Positions 9,344 to 16,860 of a stretch of DNA of 32,614 bases are shown here, in pieces (positions within the stretch are counted from its first letter, which is position 1; the number at the start of each line of letters is the position of its first letter). The notes beneath the pieces were generated by a model that was not told the DNA's origin, did no database searches, and saw only the letters and a program-made list of their open reading frames with translations. This stretch comes from Winogradskya humida (GTDB lineage Bacteria > Actinomycetota > Actinomycetes > Mycobacteriales > Micromonosporaceae). The stretch lies in assembly GCF_016862215.1 (NCBI RefSeq), contig NZ_BOMN01000071.1:1-32614 (forward strand). Direction: 5' to 3'. The translations under genes were made by a program, and so were the position numbers.

Positions 9344-9535
9344 TCAGAGGTACGTGTCGACCAGCGTGCCCTGAGTGGTGGAAACGCTGCGGATGGGCGC
9401 CTGCTCGTCCACGGCGGCGACGTGGTCGGAGACCGTCGGCGTGGCCGTGGTGGCCGCCGGGCCGGCGTCGGCGGCGGAGGTGTCCGGCGCGAGGTACTTC
9501 GAGATCAGGCTGGCGCTGGAAGAACCGATCTGCAT
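9344..9535 (-). CDS. Small hypothetical protein, 63 aa
   Basis: Short ORF that begins with ATG 9535 behind a strong Shine-Dalgarno (GGGAGG, 4 nt spacing on the minus strand). It uses almost exclusively G/C-ending codons, so it looks translated. The product is polar, rich in Ala/Thr/Ser, starts MQIGSSSASLISKYLAP and ends QGTLVDTYL. No TM segment, signal peptide or known domain. It is convergent with the HAD gene and lies downstream of the lipid-kinase gene on the same strand. I do not recognise it. Confidence 0.5.
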   Translation of the reverse strand: MQIGSSSASLISKYLAPDTSAADAGPAATTATPTVSDHVAAVDEQAPIRSVSTTQGTLVDTYL

Positions 9536-9605
9536 GTTGCCTCCCGGGGTCGACGTCGGTGTCATCTGTGGGTTCGGCCCGGAGCGCGGGCGGCTGACAG
9601 CGGAT

Positions 9606-10505
9606 TCAGATCAGCAACCGGACGGCTCCCTTCTCGCAGCTGACGGTCAGCGGCAGCGCGGCGACCCGCTCGCCGTCCGCGTACCCGACGATGCCCTCGG
9701 CCCCGACCCGCACCTCCCGCGCGCGAAATGCCGTGACCTCCGGATCGCCGACGTGGGTGCCGCGCCGGAGCCGGGGTTTGAGCCGGGTCAGCGCGGCCCG
9801 CCCGAGATCACCGCCGATCACCACGTCGAGCATCCCGTCCCGCGGATCGGCGGCCGGGCAGATCCGCATCCCGCCGCCGTAGCTGTGACCGTTTCCGATT
9901 GCCACCAGCACCCCGTCGAAGCTGTGCTCCACGCCGTCGAGCACCAGGTCGTAACGACGGGTCCGCAGCCGCGCCAGCTCCAGCGCGATCGCCAGGTCGT
10001 AGCGCCGCGGCCCGCGCGGCCACCGCATCGCATTGGCCCGCTCGTTCACGATCGCGTCGAACCCGGCGGCCAGCACAGCCCCGAACCACCGCACCGTCCC
10101 GTCGCACGTGACCACCTTCGCCAGATCAACGCGCCCGTCCCGCCCGTCCCGCAGGGCACGGGAGATCGCCTCCGCAGCCGCCAGACCCTCTCCTGGTACG
10201 CCGACCGCGCTCGCAAAGTCGTTACCCGTCCCGGCCGGCACCACCCCGAGGGGCACCTCGCTCCCCGCCACCGCCTGCAGGGCCCGGTGCACCGTGCCGT
10301 CCCCGCCCACGGACACGATCGCCCCCACACCCTCGGCAACGGCCTGGCGACAGGCATCCTCCGCCCCTGCGCCGTCGTCCGCGGTCAATACCCGCACGGG
10401 CCGTCCCGAGCGGCCCAGAGCCTCCAGGACGCCGGGAAGCAGCCCGCGATGCCGTCCCCGCCCGGCCCGCGGATTCACCAGAACCGCTATCCCGCCTTCA
10501 CCCAT
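9606..10505 (-). CDS. Diacylglycerol/sphingosine kinase-like lipid kinase
   Basis: 299-aa member of the DAGK catalytic family. The ATP-site motif GGDGT is at residues 67-71, PAGTGNDFA near 90-98, and the N-terminal VLVNPRAGRGR at about 9-18. The C-terminal beta-rich half contains the DGMLDVVI and YADGE signatures. Family members phosphorylate diacylglycerol or related lipids to phosphatidic acid at the membrane, and the mycobacterial relative is implicated in phosphatidylinositol-mannoside precursor supply. ATG 10505 is preceded by TAGGCT (10512-10517) with a 6-nt gap, suggesting a leaderless mRNA; no Shine-Dalgarno is present. Confidence 0.9.
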   Translation of the reverse strand: MGEGGIAVLVNPRAGRGRHRGLLPGVLEALGRSGRPVRVLTADDGAGAEDACRQAVAEGVGAIVSVGGDGTVHRALQAVAGSEVPLGVVPAGTGNDFASAVGVPGEGLAAAEAISRALRDGRDGRVDLAKVVTCDGTVRWFGAVLAAGFDAIVNERANAMRWPRGPRRYDLAIALELARLRTRRYDLVLDGVEHSFDGVLVAIGNGHSYGGGMRICPAADPRDGMLDVVIGGDLGRAALTRLKPRLRRGTHVGDPEVTAFRAREVRVGAEGIVGYADGERVAALPLTVSCEKGAVRLLI

Positions 10506-10533
10506 GCCCGCAGCCTAGGACTCCCGGTGTGTG

Positions 10534-10902
10534 TCAGCCCTTGCCGGGCGTGACGAATTCGGGCTGGTCGAGCAGCCGCAGCCAGCTCCCATCGCTCTGG
10601 CGCCGCACGACCTGCGCGCGAGCGCCGGCCCCGTCCTTGGGCGGCGTGGACGTGAGCGCGATGTCGCCGCTGATCAACGTCGGCAGCGGCGGCTCCTGCT
10701 CGAACCGCGGCGCCGAGGTGAGCACCTTCTCCCAGAACTCCCGGATGGCGGCCCGGCCGACGGTCTGCTGCCCCGGCGGGTACGCCATGACGGCGTCCTC
10801 CTCGTACAACGCCGCGATGCCGGCCGCGTCCCCGGCGTTGGCCCGCTCGACGAACAGCCGGGTCAGGTCCTCGGGCTTGAGTGCCTTCTCGTGATCTGCC
10901 AT
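10534..10902 (-). CDS. SnoaL/NTF2-like protein
   Basis: 122-aa cone-shaped alpha+beta barrel protein of the SnoaL/DUF4440 type. It starts with a helix (LTRLFVERANAGDAAGIAALYEEDAVMAYP), then PPGQQTVGRAAIREFWEKVL and a beta-rich C-terminal half ending in LLDQPEF. Such proteins bind small molecules or form steroid-isomerase-like active sites; no specific catalytic dyad can be assigned. GGTGG lies about 6 nt before ATG 10902. Divergent from a LysR regulator 70 bp away, which is its likely controller. Confidence 0.8.
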   Translation of the reverse strand: MADHEKALKPEDLTRLFVERANAGDAAGIAALYEEDAVMAYPPGQQTVGRAAIREFWEKVLTSAPRFEQEPPLPTLISGDIALTSTPPKDGAGARAQVVRRQSDGSWLRLLDQPEFVTPGKG

Positions 10903-10972
10903 ATGTCCACCCTGACGCAGCCCGCATCAGAAGTCCAAGATGTTCCTTTCATGGAAACTAGAATCTGTGGTT
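10903..10972. promoter_or_regulatory. Divergent SnoaL / LysR intergenic region with dyad
   Basis: A TTCC-N6-GGAA dyad (10943-10956) sits in the 70-bp region, where a LysR-type T-N11-A site would be expected. TAGAAT (10959-10964) lies 8 nt before the LysR start, consistent with a leaderless regulator mRNA. Confidence 0.4.
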
Positions 10973-11845
10973 ATGGAACTGAGGCAGCTCGAATACCTGG
11001 TCGCCGTGGCCGAGGAGGCGAACTTCACCCGCGCGGCCGAGCGGGTCCGGATCAGCCAGTCCGGGGTCAGCGCGCAGATCCGCCAGCTCGAGCACGAGCT
11101 CGGTGCCGCCCTCATCGACCGGTCCGGCCGGCGTGCCACCGTGACCGCGGCCGGCGAGGTCGCCCTCCGCCATGCCCGGGCAGCCCTGATGGCGGTGCAG
11201 GAGCTGCGCCGCGGCGTGGACGACGTCAACGGCCTGGTCCGGGGGCGGCTGGCGGTCGGGATGGTGACGGGGTGCACGATCACGCCGTTCTTCGACGCGC
11301 TCGCCCGCTTCCACGCCGCGCACCCCGGGATCGACCTCGTCCTGCGTGAGGACAATTCCGATGAGCTCCTCAACGGCGTCCGTGCCGGCGCGATCGACCT
11401 GGCCCTCGTGGGCACGGCGACGGCTACGCCGGAGGGGGTCCAGGCGATGCCCATCATCAGCGAGGGTCTCGTGGCGCTGGTCCCCGGCGGTCATCCGCTG
11501 GCGGCGCGGCAGCACAGCACCCTTGCGGAGATCGCGGCGTACCCGGTGATCTGCCTTCCTCGGGGCACGGGCATCCGGACCGTCTTCGACCAGGCGTGCG
11601 CGGCGGGCGGGGTCACGCCGGACATCGCGCTGCAGGCGAGTGCCCCCGCAGCGATCATGGACCTCGCCCGGCGCGGGATGGGTGTCGCGGTGCTCAGCGC
11701 CTCCATGGCCACGGGATCCGACCTGCGCGCACTGCCGATCGGCGACGCCACCGAGCCGGCCGTGCTGGCCCTGACCTGGCCGCGCACCGTGAGCCCGGCC
11801 CTGCGGGAACTGCTCCACCACTGCCGGGAAGCGTTCAACGACTGA
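10973..11845 (+). CDS. LysR-family transcriptional regulator
   Basis: 290-aa LTTR of normal length. The N-terminal winged HTH is textbook (MELRQLEYLVAVAEEANFTRAAERVRISQSGVS...). It is followed by a linker helix and a periplasmic-binding-like effector domain (GRLAVGMV, then the second lobe from GLVALVPGGHPLA). LTTRs usually activate a divergent target and repress themselves. The divergent neighbour here encodes a SnoaL-like protein. ATG 10973 is chosen because the HTH begins immediately and a -10-like TAGAAT lies 8 nt upstream. Confidence 0.93.
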   Translation: MELRQLEYLVAVAEEANFTRAAERVRISQSGVSAQIRQLEHELGAALIDRSGRRATVTAAGEVALRHARAALMAVQELRRGVDDVNGLVRGRLAVGMVTGCTITPFFDALARFHAAHPGIDLVLREDNSDELLNGVRAGAIDLALVGTATATPEGVQAMPIISEGLVALVPGGHPLAARQHSTLAEIAAYPVICLPRGTGIRTVFDQACAAGGVTPDIALQASAPAAIMDLARRGMGVAVLSASMATGSDLRALPIGDATEPAVLALTWPRTVSPALRELLHHCREAFND

Positions 11846-11870
11846 GGGCCCCCGCTCGCGCGAGGGCCCT
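11845..11870. terminator. Hairpin between lysR and tatC
   Basis: AGGGCCC (11845-11851) and GGGCCCT (11864-11870) form a perfect 7-bp stem with a 12-nt loop directly after the LysR stop and 20 bp from the tatC stop. It is placed to stop transcription from both directions, although no U-tract is present. Confidence 0.55.
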
Positions 11871-11889
11871 GAAGTCAATGCACAGACCG

Positions 11890-12843
11890 TCAGGTCATGT
11901 CGTCGTAGCGGCTCTCGATCGGGAGCGGCTTGGCGACAGGTACGGGGGCTTCGACCGGTGACACTCCGTCGACACGGTCCGAGACGCCGACGGGGACGCG
12001 TTCTTCCTCGAGCGGCGAGACCTCGTCGTCGTCGAGGTCCGCGTAGATCTCCTTGCCGCGGCCCTTGCGCTTGTCGTTGATCGCCGAGACGCCGACCGCG
12101 ATGAAATACAGCAGGATCATGCAGGCGGCCAGCAGGGTCATGCCGAACGGGCCGGGGTCGGGGGTGGCGATCGCGGCGAACGCGAACGACAGGAAGATCA
12201 CGACCCGCCACCAGCTCATCAGCCGCTTCGCGGTGACCACGCCGGTGAAGTTGAGCATGAGCAGGATCAGCGGGAACTCGAACGCGGCGCCGAACAGCAG
12301 CAGCATGTTCATCACGAAGCCGACGTACGAGGTGACCTCGAGCTTGGTCGGGGCGCCCAGCACACCGGCGTCCATGATGAACACCAGGCTGTGGCCGATG
12401 ATCACGTAGGCGAGGGTCACGCCCGCGGCGAACAGCGGGGCCGCGATGCCGACGAAGACGTACGCCCATTTGCGCTCGTGGCGGTGCAGGCCCGGCGCGA
12501 CGAACGCCCACAGCTGGAACAGCCAGACCGGGGCACCGAGGACCAAGCCGACCCAGAGGGCGATCTTGAGGCGCAGGATCAGCTGGTCGGCGACGCCGAG
12601 CGTGATGAATTCGCAGTTTCCGTTGACGCCGATCGAGCTGGGCAGGTCGCAGTAGGGGGCCTTGAGGACGTCGAAGACCCAGTGCGAGACGAAGAAACCG
12701 ACGATCAGGCCGGCAACGATGCCGATGGCGGCCCAGAAGAGCCGGTTACGCAGCTCCCGCACGTGCTCCATGAGCGTCATGGAACCGTCGGAGGCCTGCT
12801 CGAACTTGCTCGGCCCCTGATTGCGGCGCAGGGAGACGGCCAC
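11890..12843 (-). CDS. tatC: Twin-arginine translocase subunit TatC
   Basis: 317-aa polytopic membrane protein with six TM helices and the TatC signature near the N-terminus (MTLMEHVRELRNRLFW) that binds the twin-arginine signal peptide. FVAPGLHRHERKW follows TM2, and the conserved FEFPLILLMLNFTGVV lies between later helices. TatC recognises folded substrates and recruits TatA. The C-terminal tail of about 60 residues is acidic and Pro/Val-rich, an actinobacterial extension. The GTG start at 12843 is 6 nt after the tatA stop, so the two form an operon. Confidence 0.97.
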   Translation of the reverse strand: MAVSLRRNQGPSKFEQASDGSMTLMEHVRELRNRLFWAAIGIVAGLIVGFFVSHWVFDVLKAPYCDLPSSIGVNGNCEFITLGVADQLILRLKIALWVGLVLGAPVWLFQLWAFVAPGLHRHERKWAYVFVGIAAPLFAAGVTLAYVIIGHSLVFIMDAGVLGAPTKLEVTSYVGFVMNMLLLFGAAFEFPLILLMLNFTGVVTAKRLMSWWRVVIFLSFAFAAIATPDPGPFGMTLLAACMILLYFIAVGVSAINDKRKGRGKEIYADLDDDEVSPLEEERVPVGVSDRVDGVSPVEAPVPVAKPLPIESRYDDMT

Positions 12844-12849
12844 GGTGGG

Positions 12850-13269
12850 TCAGCGGTCGTTGGTGCGCTGCACCGGGTCCACGTACGGCTGGGCCGGCGG
12901 CTGCTGCGGCTGACCCTGCGGGTAGCCGTTCGGCGCGGGCTGCTGGTAGCCGTTGGGCGCGGGCTGCTGCTGGTAACCGGGCTGCGGCGCGTAACCGGGC
13001 TGGGCGTAGCCGGGCTGTGCGTAACCAGGCTGCGCGTACCCCTGCTGGGCGGGGTTGGTGACCTCACCCTGCACCGGCTGGCGCGAATACTGCGGCTCGG
13101 CCTTCTCGGCGACGTTGTCGTCACCGTCGACGAGACCCTTGGTCTCGGCCTTGATGATCCGCAGCGACCGGCCGAGCGACCGGGCGGCGTCAGGCAGACG
13201 CTTCGCGCCGAAGAGCAGCACGAGCACGACGACAATGACGGCGATGTGCCATGGCTTGAGGGCGCCCAT
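12850..13269 (-). CDS. tatA: Twin-arginine translocase subunit TatA
   Basis: 139-aa TatA/E protein. It has an N-terminal single TM helix (ALKPWHIAVIVVVLVLLFG), the FGAKRLPDAARSLGRSLR hinge and amphipathic helix, then a long disordered tail. The tail is built of PGYAQ pentapeptides (15-bp DNA repeats, about 12978-13047) and two QQPAPNGY blocks, making it rich in Gln/Pro/Tyr/Gly. TatA oligomers form the translocation path with TatC. ATG 13269 is used because the TM helix begins immediately and GGAG precedes it; upstream codons are not coding-like. Confidence 0.96.
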   Translation of the reverse strand: MGALKPWHIAVIVVVLVLLFGAKRLPDAARSLGRSLRIIKAETKGLVDGDDNVAEKAEPQYSRQPVQGEVTNPAQQGYAQPGYAQPGYAQPGYAPQPGYQQQPAPNGYQQPAPNGYPQGQPQQPPAQPYVDPVQRTNDR

Positions 13270-13416
13270 GGGAAACTCCAGTCGGTTCGGAACGAGCGTG
13301 GATCGAAACGGTGCGGGGTCCATCGTACGTGCGGTTGCTGGGAGTGAGTCCTGCCGGACCGCATTGATTGCCGGCCGAGCCGAGGAATTTTCGGACAACG
13401 GCACGGGACCGGCACG

Positions 13417-13707
13417 CTACCACGCAGCGGGAGCGCTCTGTAAAGAGTGCTTTCCGTTATCGGCGCCGCGACCGGCCTTGATCACCGCGACCTGCTCCTG
13501 GGCCACCTCGGCCCGCTTCTGCAGCCCCTCGATCTTCTGCTGGAGCTCCTCGGCGCCCTGCTGGAGCCGCGTCGCCTGTTCCTGACGCAGCAGCAGGCGC
13601 CGCAACGCGCGGTCCAGGCCGGACAACCGGCCCATCACGGACAGCACCGACGCGCCCAGGATGATCAGGGCGAGAACCACCACGGCGATAACGATCCACA
13701 ACACCAT
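13417..13707 (-). CDS. Small TM/coiled-coil protein between pafC and tatA
   Basis: 96 aa: an N-terminal TM helix (VLWIVIAVVVLALIILGASVL) followed by a cytoplasmic amphipathic region. Heptads LLLRQEQATRLQQGAEELQQ and KIEGLQKRAEVAQEQV predict a coiled coil. The layout, one membrane anchor plus a coiled coil, suggests a small scaffold or assembly factor; no family is recognised. The TAG stop of pafC forms the start of a TAGGAT -10-like box that lies exactly 7 nt before ATG 13707, so it may have its own leaderless promoter inside the pafC end. Confidence 0.75.
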   Translation of the reverse strand: MVLWIVIAVVVLALIILGASVLSVMGRLSGLDRALRRLLLRQEQATRLQQGAEELQQKIEGLQKRAEVAQEQVAVIKAGRGADNGKHSLQSAPAAW

Positions 13708-13717
13708 GGCGGGAATC

Positions 13718-14701
13718 CTACGGTGCCGGGGTGGCGTACTGGTCGAGCGCCGCCTCGGCCTGGCCGCGGATCTGCGCGACCAGCTCGGGCGGCCCGAGCA
13801 CGGTGACGTCGGAGCCGAGCCCGAGCAGCAGCCGCTGCGCCCAGCCGAGATCCGTGACGCGCATGGTCACCAGCCACTCGTCGCCGTCGCGCCGCACCTC
13901 TTCGCAGGGGTAGTACTCGGTGATCCACCGGCTGCCCCGCCCGACCCGGACGGTGACCAGGGGCAGATCGGCCGACGGCTGGAACACCCCGTCGCTCATG
14001 TCGTGCGGCACGGCCCGCTCCGGCGGTGCGGCGGGCTCGTCGAGCTCTTCGTACGCGTCGATGCGGTCGACCCGGAACAGCCGCGTCGCCTCGGCCCGCC
14101 GGCACCACGCCTCGAGGTATCCGCGGTTGCCGACCATCAGCACGCGCATCGGGTCGACGATCCGCGAGCTGGTCTCGTCCCGCGCGGCCGTGTAGTAGGT
14201 GATCCGCATCGCGTGGTGGCGCTCGACGATGTCCCGGATCGCGTCGAGGCGCTCGGTGCCGGCCGGCAGCCGCACCGCGACGGGCGCGTCACCGAGGTCC
14301 CCCGTGGCGTTCTCGATCTTCGCCAGTGCCCGTTCGATCGCGTCGCGGGAGCCGATGCCGGGCGTCTCGGCGAGCATCCGCAGCGCCACGACCAGGGCCA
14401 GCGCCTCGTCCGGGTTGAGCCGCAGCGGGCGGTCGATGCCGGCGTCGTAGGTGATCGTCACCCGGTCGCCGTCCAGCGCCATGTCGATCAGGTCGCCGGG
14501 GCCGTACCCGGGCAGGCCGCAGACCCACAGCAGCTCGAGGTCCTCGCGCAGCTGCTGGACGCTGACGTGGAAGTCCGCGGCGGCCTCGGCCACCTCGATC
14601 CCCGGGCGGGCGAGGAGGTACGGCACCAGGTTGAGCAGCCGCCCGAGCCGGTCACCGCCCGTCGGGCGCGACACGGGCGTGCGCTGCTGCGGCGGCGTCA
14701 C
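13718..14701 (-). CDS. pafC: PafC, WYL-domain DNA-damage regulator
   Basis: 327-aa partner of PafB. It has an N-terminal winged HTH (LGRLLNLVPYLLARPGIEVAEAAADFHVS), a central helical stretch, then a WYL domain carrying GNRGYLEAWCRRAEATRLFRVDRI and a C-terminal WCX-like extension. In mycobacteria PafB and PafC act together as transcriptional activators of the LexA-independent DNA-damage response, recognising promoters with the RecA-NDp motif. They are not needed for pupylation despite their location. The ATG overlaps the pafB stop by 4 bp (ATGA, 14698-14701), coupling translation and probably stoichiometry. Confidence 0.95.
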   Translation of the reverse strand: MTPPQQRTPVSRPTGGDRLGRLLNLVPYLLARPGIEVAEAAADFHVSVQQLREDLELLWVCGLPGYGPGDLIDMALDGDRVTITYDAGIDRPLRLNPDEALALVVALRMLAETPGIGSRDAIERALAKIENATGDLGDAPVAVRLPAGTERLDAIRDIVERHHAMRITYYTAARDETSSRIVDPMRVLMVGNRGYLEAWCRRAEATRLFRVDRIDAYEELDEPAAPPERAVPHDMSDGVFQPSADLPLVTVRVGRGSRWITEYYPCEEVRRDGDEWLVTMRVTDLGWAQRLLLGLGSDVTVLGPPELVAQIRGQAEAALDQYATPAP

Positions 14702-15693
14702 GAGAGCACCCCCGCAGCCGCGGGCTGGTATCGCGTGACGACCTCTTTGAGCTGCTGGATGACCAGGTCACGCAGCTCGGGCGGGCTGTCGGCGCGGACG
14801 TCGGCGCCATAGCCGACCAGCCGGGAGGCGAGCCACTCCGAGTCGGAGTACGGGATGGTGAGCCGGTCGCCGCCGGGGCCCGGCACGGTCTCGATCGCCC
14901 AGCGGCGCAGGCCCGCGGCCCGGCCCGGGCGCACGACGACGGTGGCGCGCTGGTCCTTCGCGACCGGCCCGGAGAAGTGCGCGACCTGGCCGATCAGGTC
15001 GACGTCCTGCGGCGGGGTGAACGCGGCGGACTGGCCCACGGCGCGGACCGTCCCGACGATCCGGGACAGCCGGAAGCAGCGGGTCGCGTCGCGGTCGCGG
15101 TCGTGCCCGACGACGTACCACTTGCCCTGCCAGCAGACCACGCCCCACGGTTGCAGGCGGCGGACCGTCGGCTCGTCGACCTCCGGCACACGGTAGGAGA
15201 ACGTCACCGCCCGGCGGGCCCGCGCCGCGGCGGTGAGCGGCCCGAACGCCGGATCGACGGTGACGACCGGCTCGACGCCCAGGGTGGCCTGCGGGTCGAC
15301 CTCGATGCCGGCGGCGCGCAGCTTGGCCAGCCCGGAGGACGCGGCGGCGGCCAGCCCGGCGTGCTGCCAGAGCCGCGCGGCGATGCCGACGGCGGCCGCC
15401 TCGTCCGGTTCCAGGGGGATGTCGGGCAGGGCGTACTCGCGGTGGGCGATGCGGTAGCCGTGCTCGGTGTCGAACGCGCTGGCCAGGCCGGTCTCCAGCG
15501 GCACGCCCAGCTCACGCAGCTCGGCCTTGTCCCGCTCGAACTTGCGCTGGAACGCGTCGTGGTCGCGCGGGTCCTCCGGGTCGTGCTCGTAACCGGGCAC
15601 GGTCGCGGCGATCTGCGCGGCGGTCAGGAACCGTCGTGTGGAGAGAAGGCAGATGACCAGGTTCACCAGGCGCTCGGTACGGGTGCGCGACAC
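14698..15693 (-). CDS. pafB: PafB, WYL-domain DNA-damage regulator
   Basis: 331 aa, close to the mycobacterial length of 332. The N-terminal HTH (TERLVNLVICLLSTRRFLTAAQIA) is followed by the conserved RKFERDKAELRELGVPLE, a helical dimer region, the WYL domain (WQGKWYVVGHDRDRDATRCFRLSRI) and the WCX domain. It functions with PafC. The start is GTG 15693. Homology begins there, and TAGCGT (15701-15706) precedes it by 7 nt. This leader (GCTAGCGTTTCGGTC-GTG) closely resembles that of pafA, which hints at common control. Confidence 0.95.
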   Translation of the reverse strand: MSRTRTERLVNLVICLLSTRRFLTAAQIAATVPGYEHDPEDPRDHDAFQRKFERDKAELRELGVPLETGLASAFDTEHGYRIAHREYALPDIPLEPDEAAAVGIAARLWQHAGLAAAASSGLAKLRAAGIEVDPQATLGVEPVVTVDPAFGPLTAAARARRAVTFSYRVPEVDEPTVRRLQPWGVVCWQGKWYVVGHDRDRDATRCFRLSRIVGTVRAVGQSAAFTPPQDVDLIGQVAHFSGPVAKDQRATVVVRPGRAAGLRRWAIETVPGPGGDRLTIPYSDSEWLASRLVGYGADVRADSPPELRDLVIQQLKEVVTRYQPAAAGVLS

Positions 15694-15747
15694 GACCGAA
15701 ACGCTAGCAGCCCGGCGGCGATGTGGCGTTACGCGCAGTCCGTACGC

Positions 15748-15761
15748 GGTTATCTGTAACC
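15748..15761. promoter_or_regulatory. GGTTA-N4-TAACC dyad in pafB/CDF divergent region
   Basis: A perfect 5-bp inverted repeat in the 89-bp divergent region between pafB and the metal transporter gene, 22 nt before the transporter GTG. Position fits an operator for the transporter gene; no regulator is identified. Confidence 0.3.
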
Positions 15762-15782
15762 ACCAAGGGGAAGGATGACCTC

Positions 15783-16850
15783 GTGCCCGAGACCTCACCG
15801 CCCACCGGAACCGCCCCCACCTCGCCGAACGACCAGGCGCCGCCCAAGGTCGGGCTGGCCGGTGCGGAAGCACTCGCGGTCGGTGACACCCCGCAGGGCG
15901 GCGGGGAGAACGAGAGCATCGGCACGGTCATCGTCGCGGGCGGCGCCAACCTGGTGATCGCCGCCGCGAAGCTGGTCGCGGGCATGCTGTCGGGGTCGGC
16001 CGCGATGCTGTCGGAGGCCGCGCACTCGCTGGCCGACACGATCACCGAGGTCTTCCTCTACGTGGCGCTGCGCCGCGGTTCCAAGGAGGCCGACGAACGT
16101 CACCCGTTCGGGTACGGCAAGGAGAGCTTCGTCTGGGCGTTCATCGCCGCGCTGTTCACCTTCGTCGGCGGCGCCGGCTTCTCCATCTACCACGGCGTCA
16201 CCACGATCCTGGCCGGCGAGCACAGCGGCGACTTCCTGCTGTCGTACGTCGTCCTCGCGGTCTCGTTCGTCGCCGAGGGCACCTCGTTCCTGCGGGCGAA
16301 GAAGCAGGTCGCGGGCGAGTCGAAGCGCTGGGGCATCACGCCGTTCCGGTTCCTGCGGCTGACCCCGGACACCACCGTCAAGGCGGTCTACTTCGAGGAC
16401 TCCGCGGCCCTGATCGGCCTGATCCTTGCCGCGCTGGGCGTGCTCGGCGTGCAGCTGACCGGTGACGAGCTGTGGGACGGCCTGGCCTCGATCGCGATCG
16501 GCCTGCTGCTGCTGGTGGTCGCGTTCATCCTGGCCCGCAGCAACGTGTCGCTGCTGGTCGGCCGCGCGGTGCCGCGCCGCATGCACAACCAGATCGCCGA
16601 GGACCTGGCCGCCATCCCGGTCGTCACCGCGGTCCCGACGCTGCTCACGATGCAGCTCGGCCCCGGCGACATCCTGGTCGCCGCGAAGGTCGACTTCGAC
16701 GACACGGTCACCGGCGCGGAGATCGAGGAGGCCTCCGACGAGGCCGAACGCCGCCTGCGCAGCCGCTACCCCGGCATCCGCTACGTCTTCCTCGACCCCA
16801 CCCGCGGCACGGCCGGACGCAACCACAAGGACGGCGGGGACGACATATAG
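15783..16850 (+). CDS. Cation diffusion facilitator metal transporter
   Basis: 355-aa CDF family transporter. After a polar N-terminus, about six TM helices follow. TM2 carries AAHSLADT (His81/Asp85), half of the metal site. The segment between TM2 and TM3 has the DERHPFGYGKES motif of the family, and the C-terminal cytoplasmic domain (from about 250) has the ferredoxin-like fold ending IRYVFLDPT. TM5 reads VYFEDSAALIG, with Glu-Asp in place of the usual His-x-x-x-Asp, resembling the ZnT9-like subgroup, so metal choice and mechanism may differ from classic zinc exporters. GTG 15783 follows GGGGAAGGA. It is the first gene of a plus-strand pair. Confidence 0.88.
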   Translation: MPETSPPTGTAPTSPNDQAPPKVGLAGAEALAVGDTPQGGGENESIGTVIVAGGANLVIAAAKLVAGMLSGSAAMLSEAAHSLADTITEVFLYVALRRGSKEADERHPFGYGKESFVWAFIAALFTFVGGAGFSIYHGVTTILAGEHSGDFLLSYVVLAVSFVAEGTSFLRAKKQVAGESKRWGITPFRFLRLTPDTTVKAVYFEDSAALIGLILAALGVLGVQLTGDELWDGLASIAIGLLLLVVAFILARSNVSLLVGRAVPRRMHNQIAEDLAAIPVVTAVPTLLTMQLGPGDILVAAKVDFDDTVTGAEIEEASDEAERRLRSRYPGIRYVFLDPTRGTAGRNHKDGGDDI

Positions 16851-16860
16851 GGTCGCGGCC
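16848..16860 (+). promoter_or_regulatory. -10-like box made from the CDF stop codon
   Basis: TAGGGT at 16848-16853 starts with the TAG stop of the transporter gene and lies exactly 7 nt before ATG 16861, predicting a leaderless transcript for the next gene. Confidence 0.4.
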
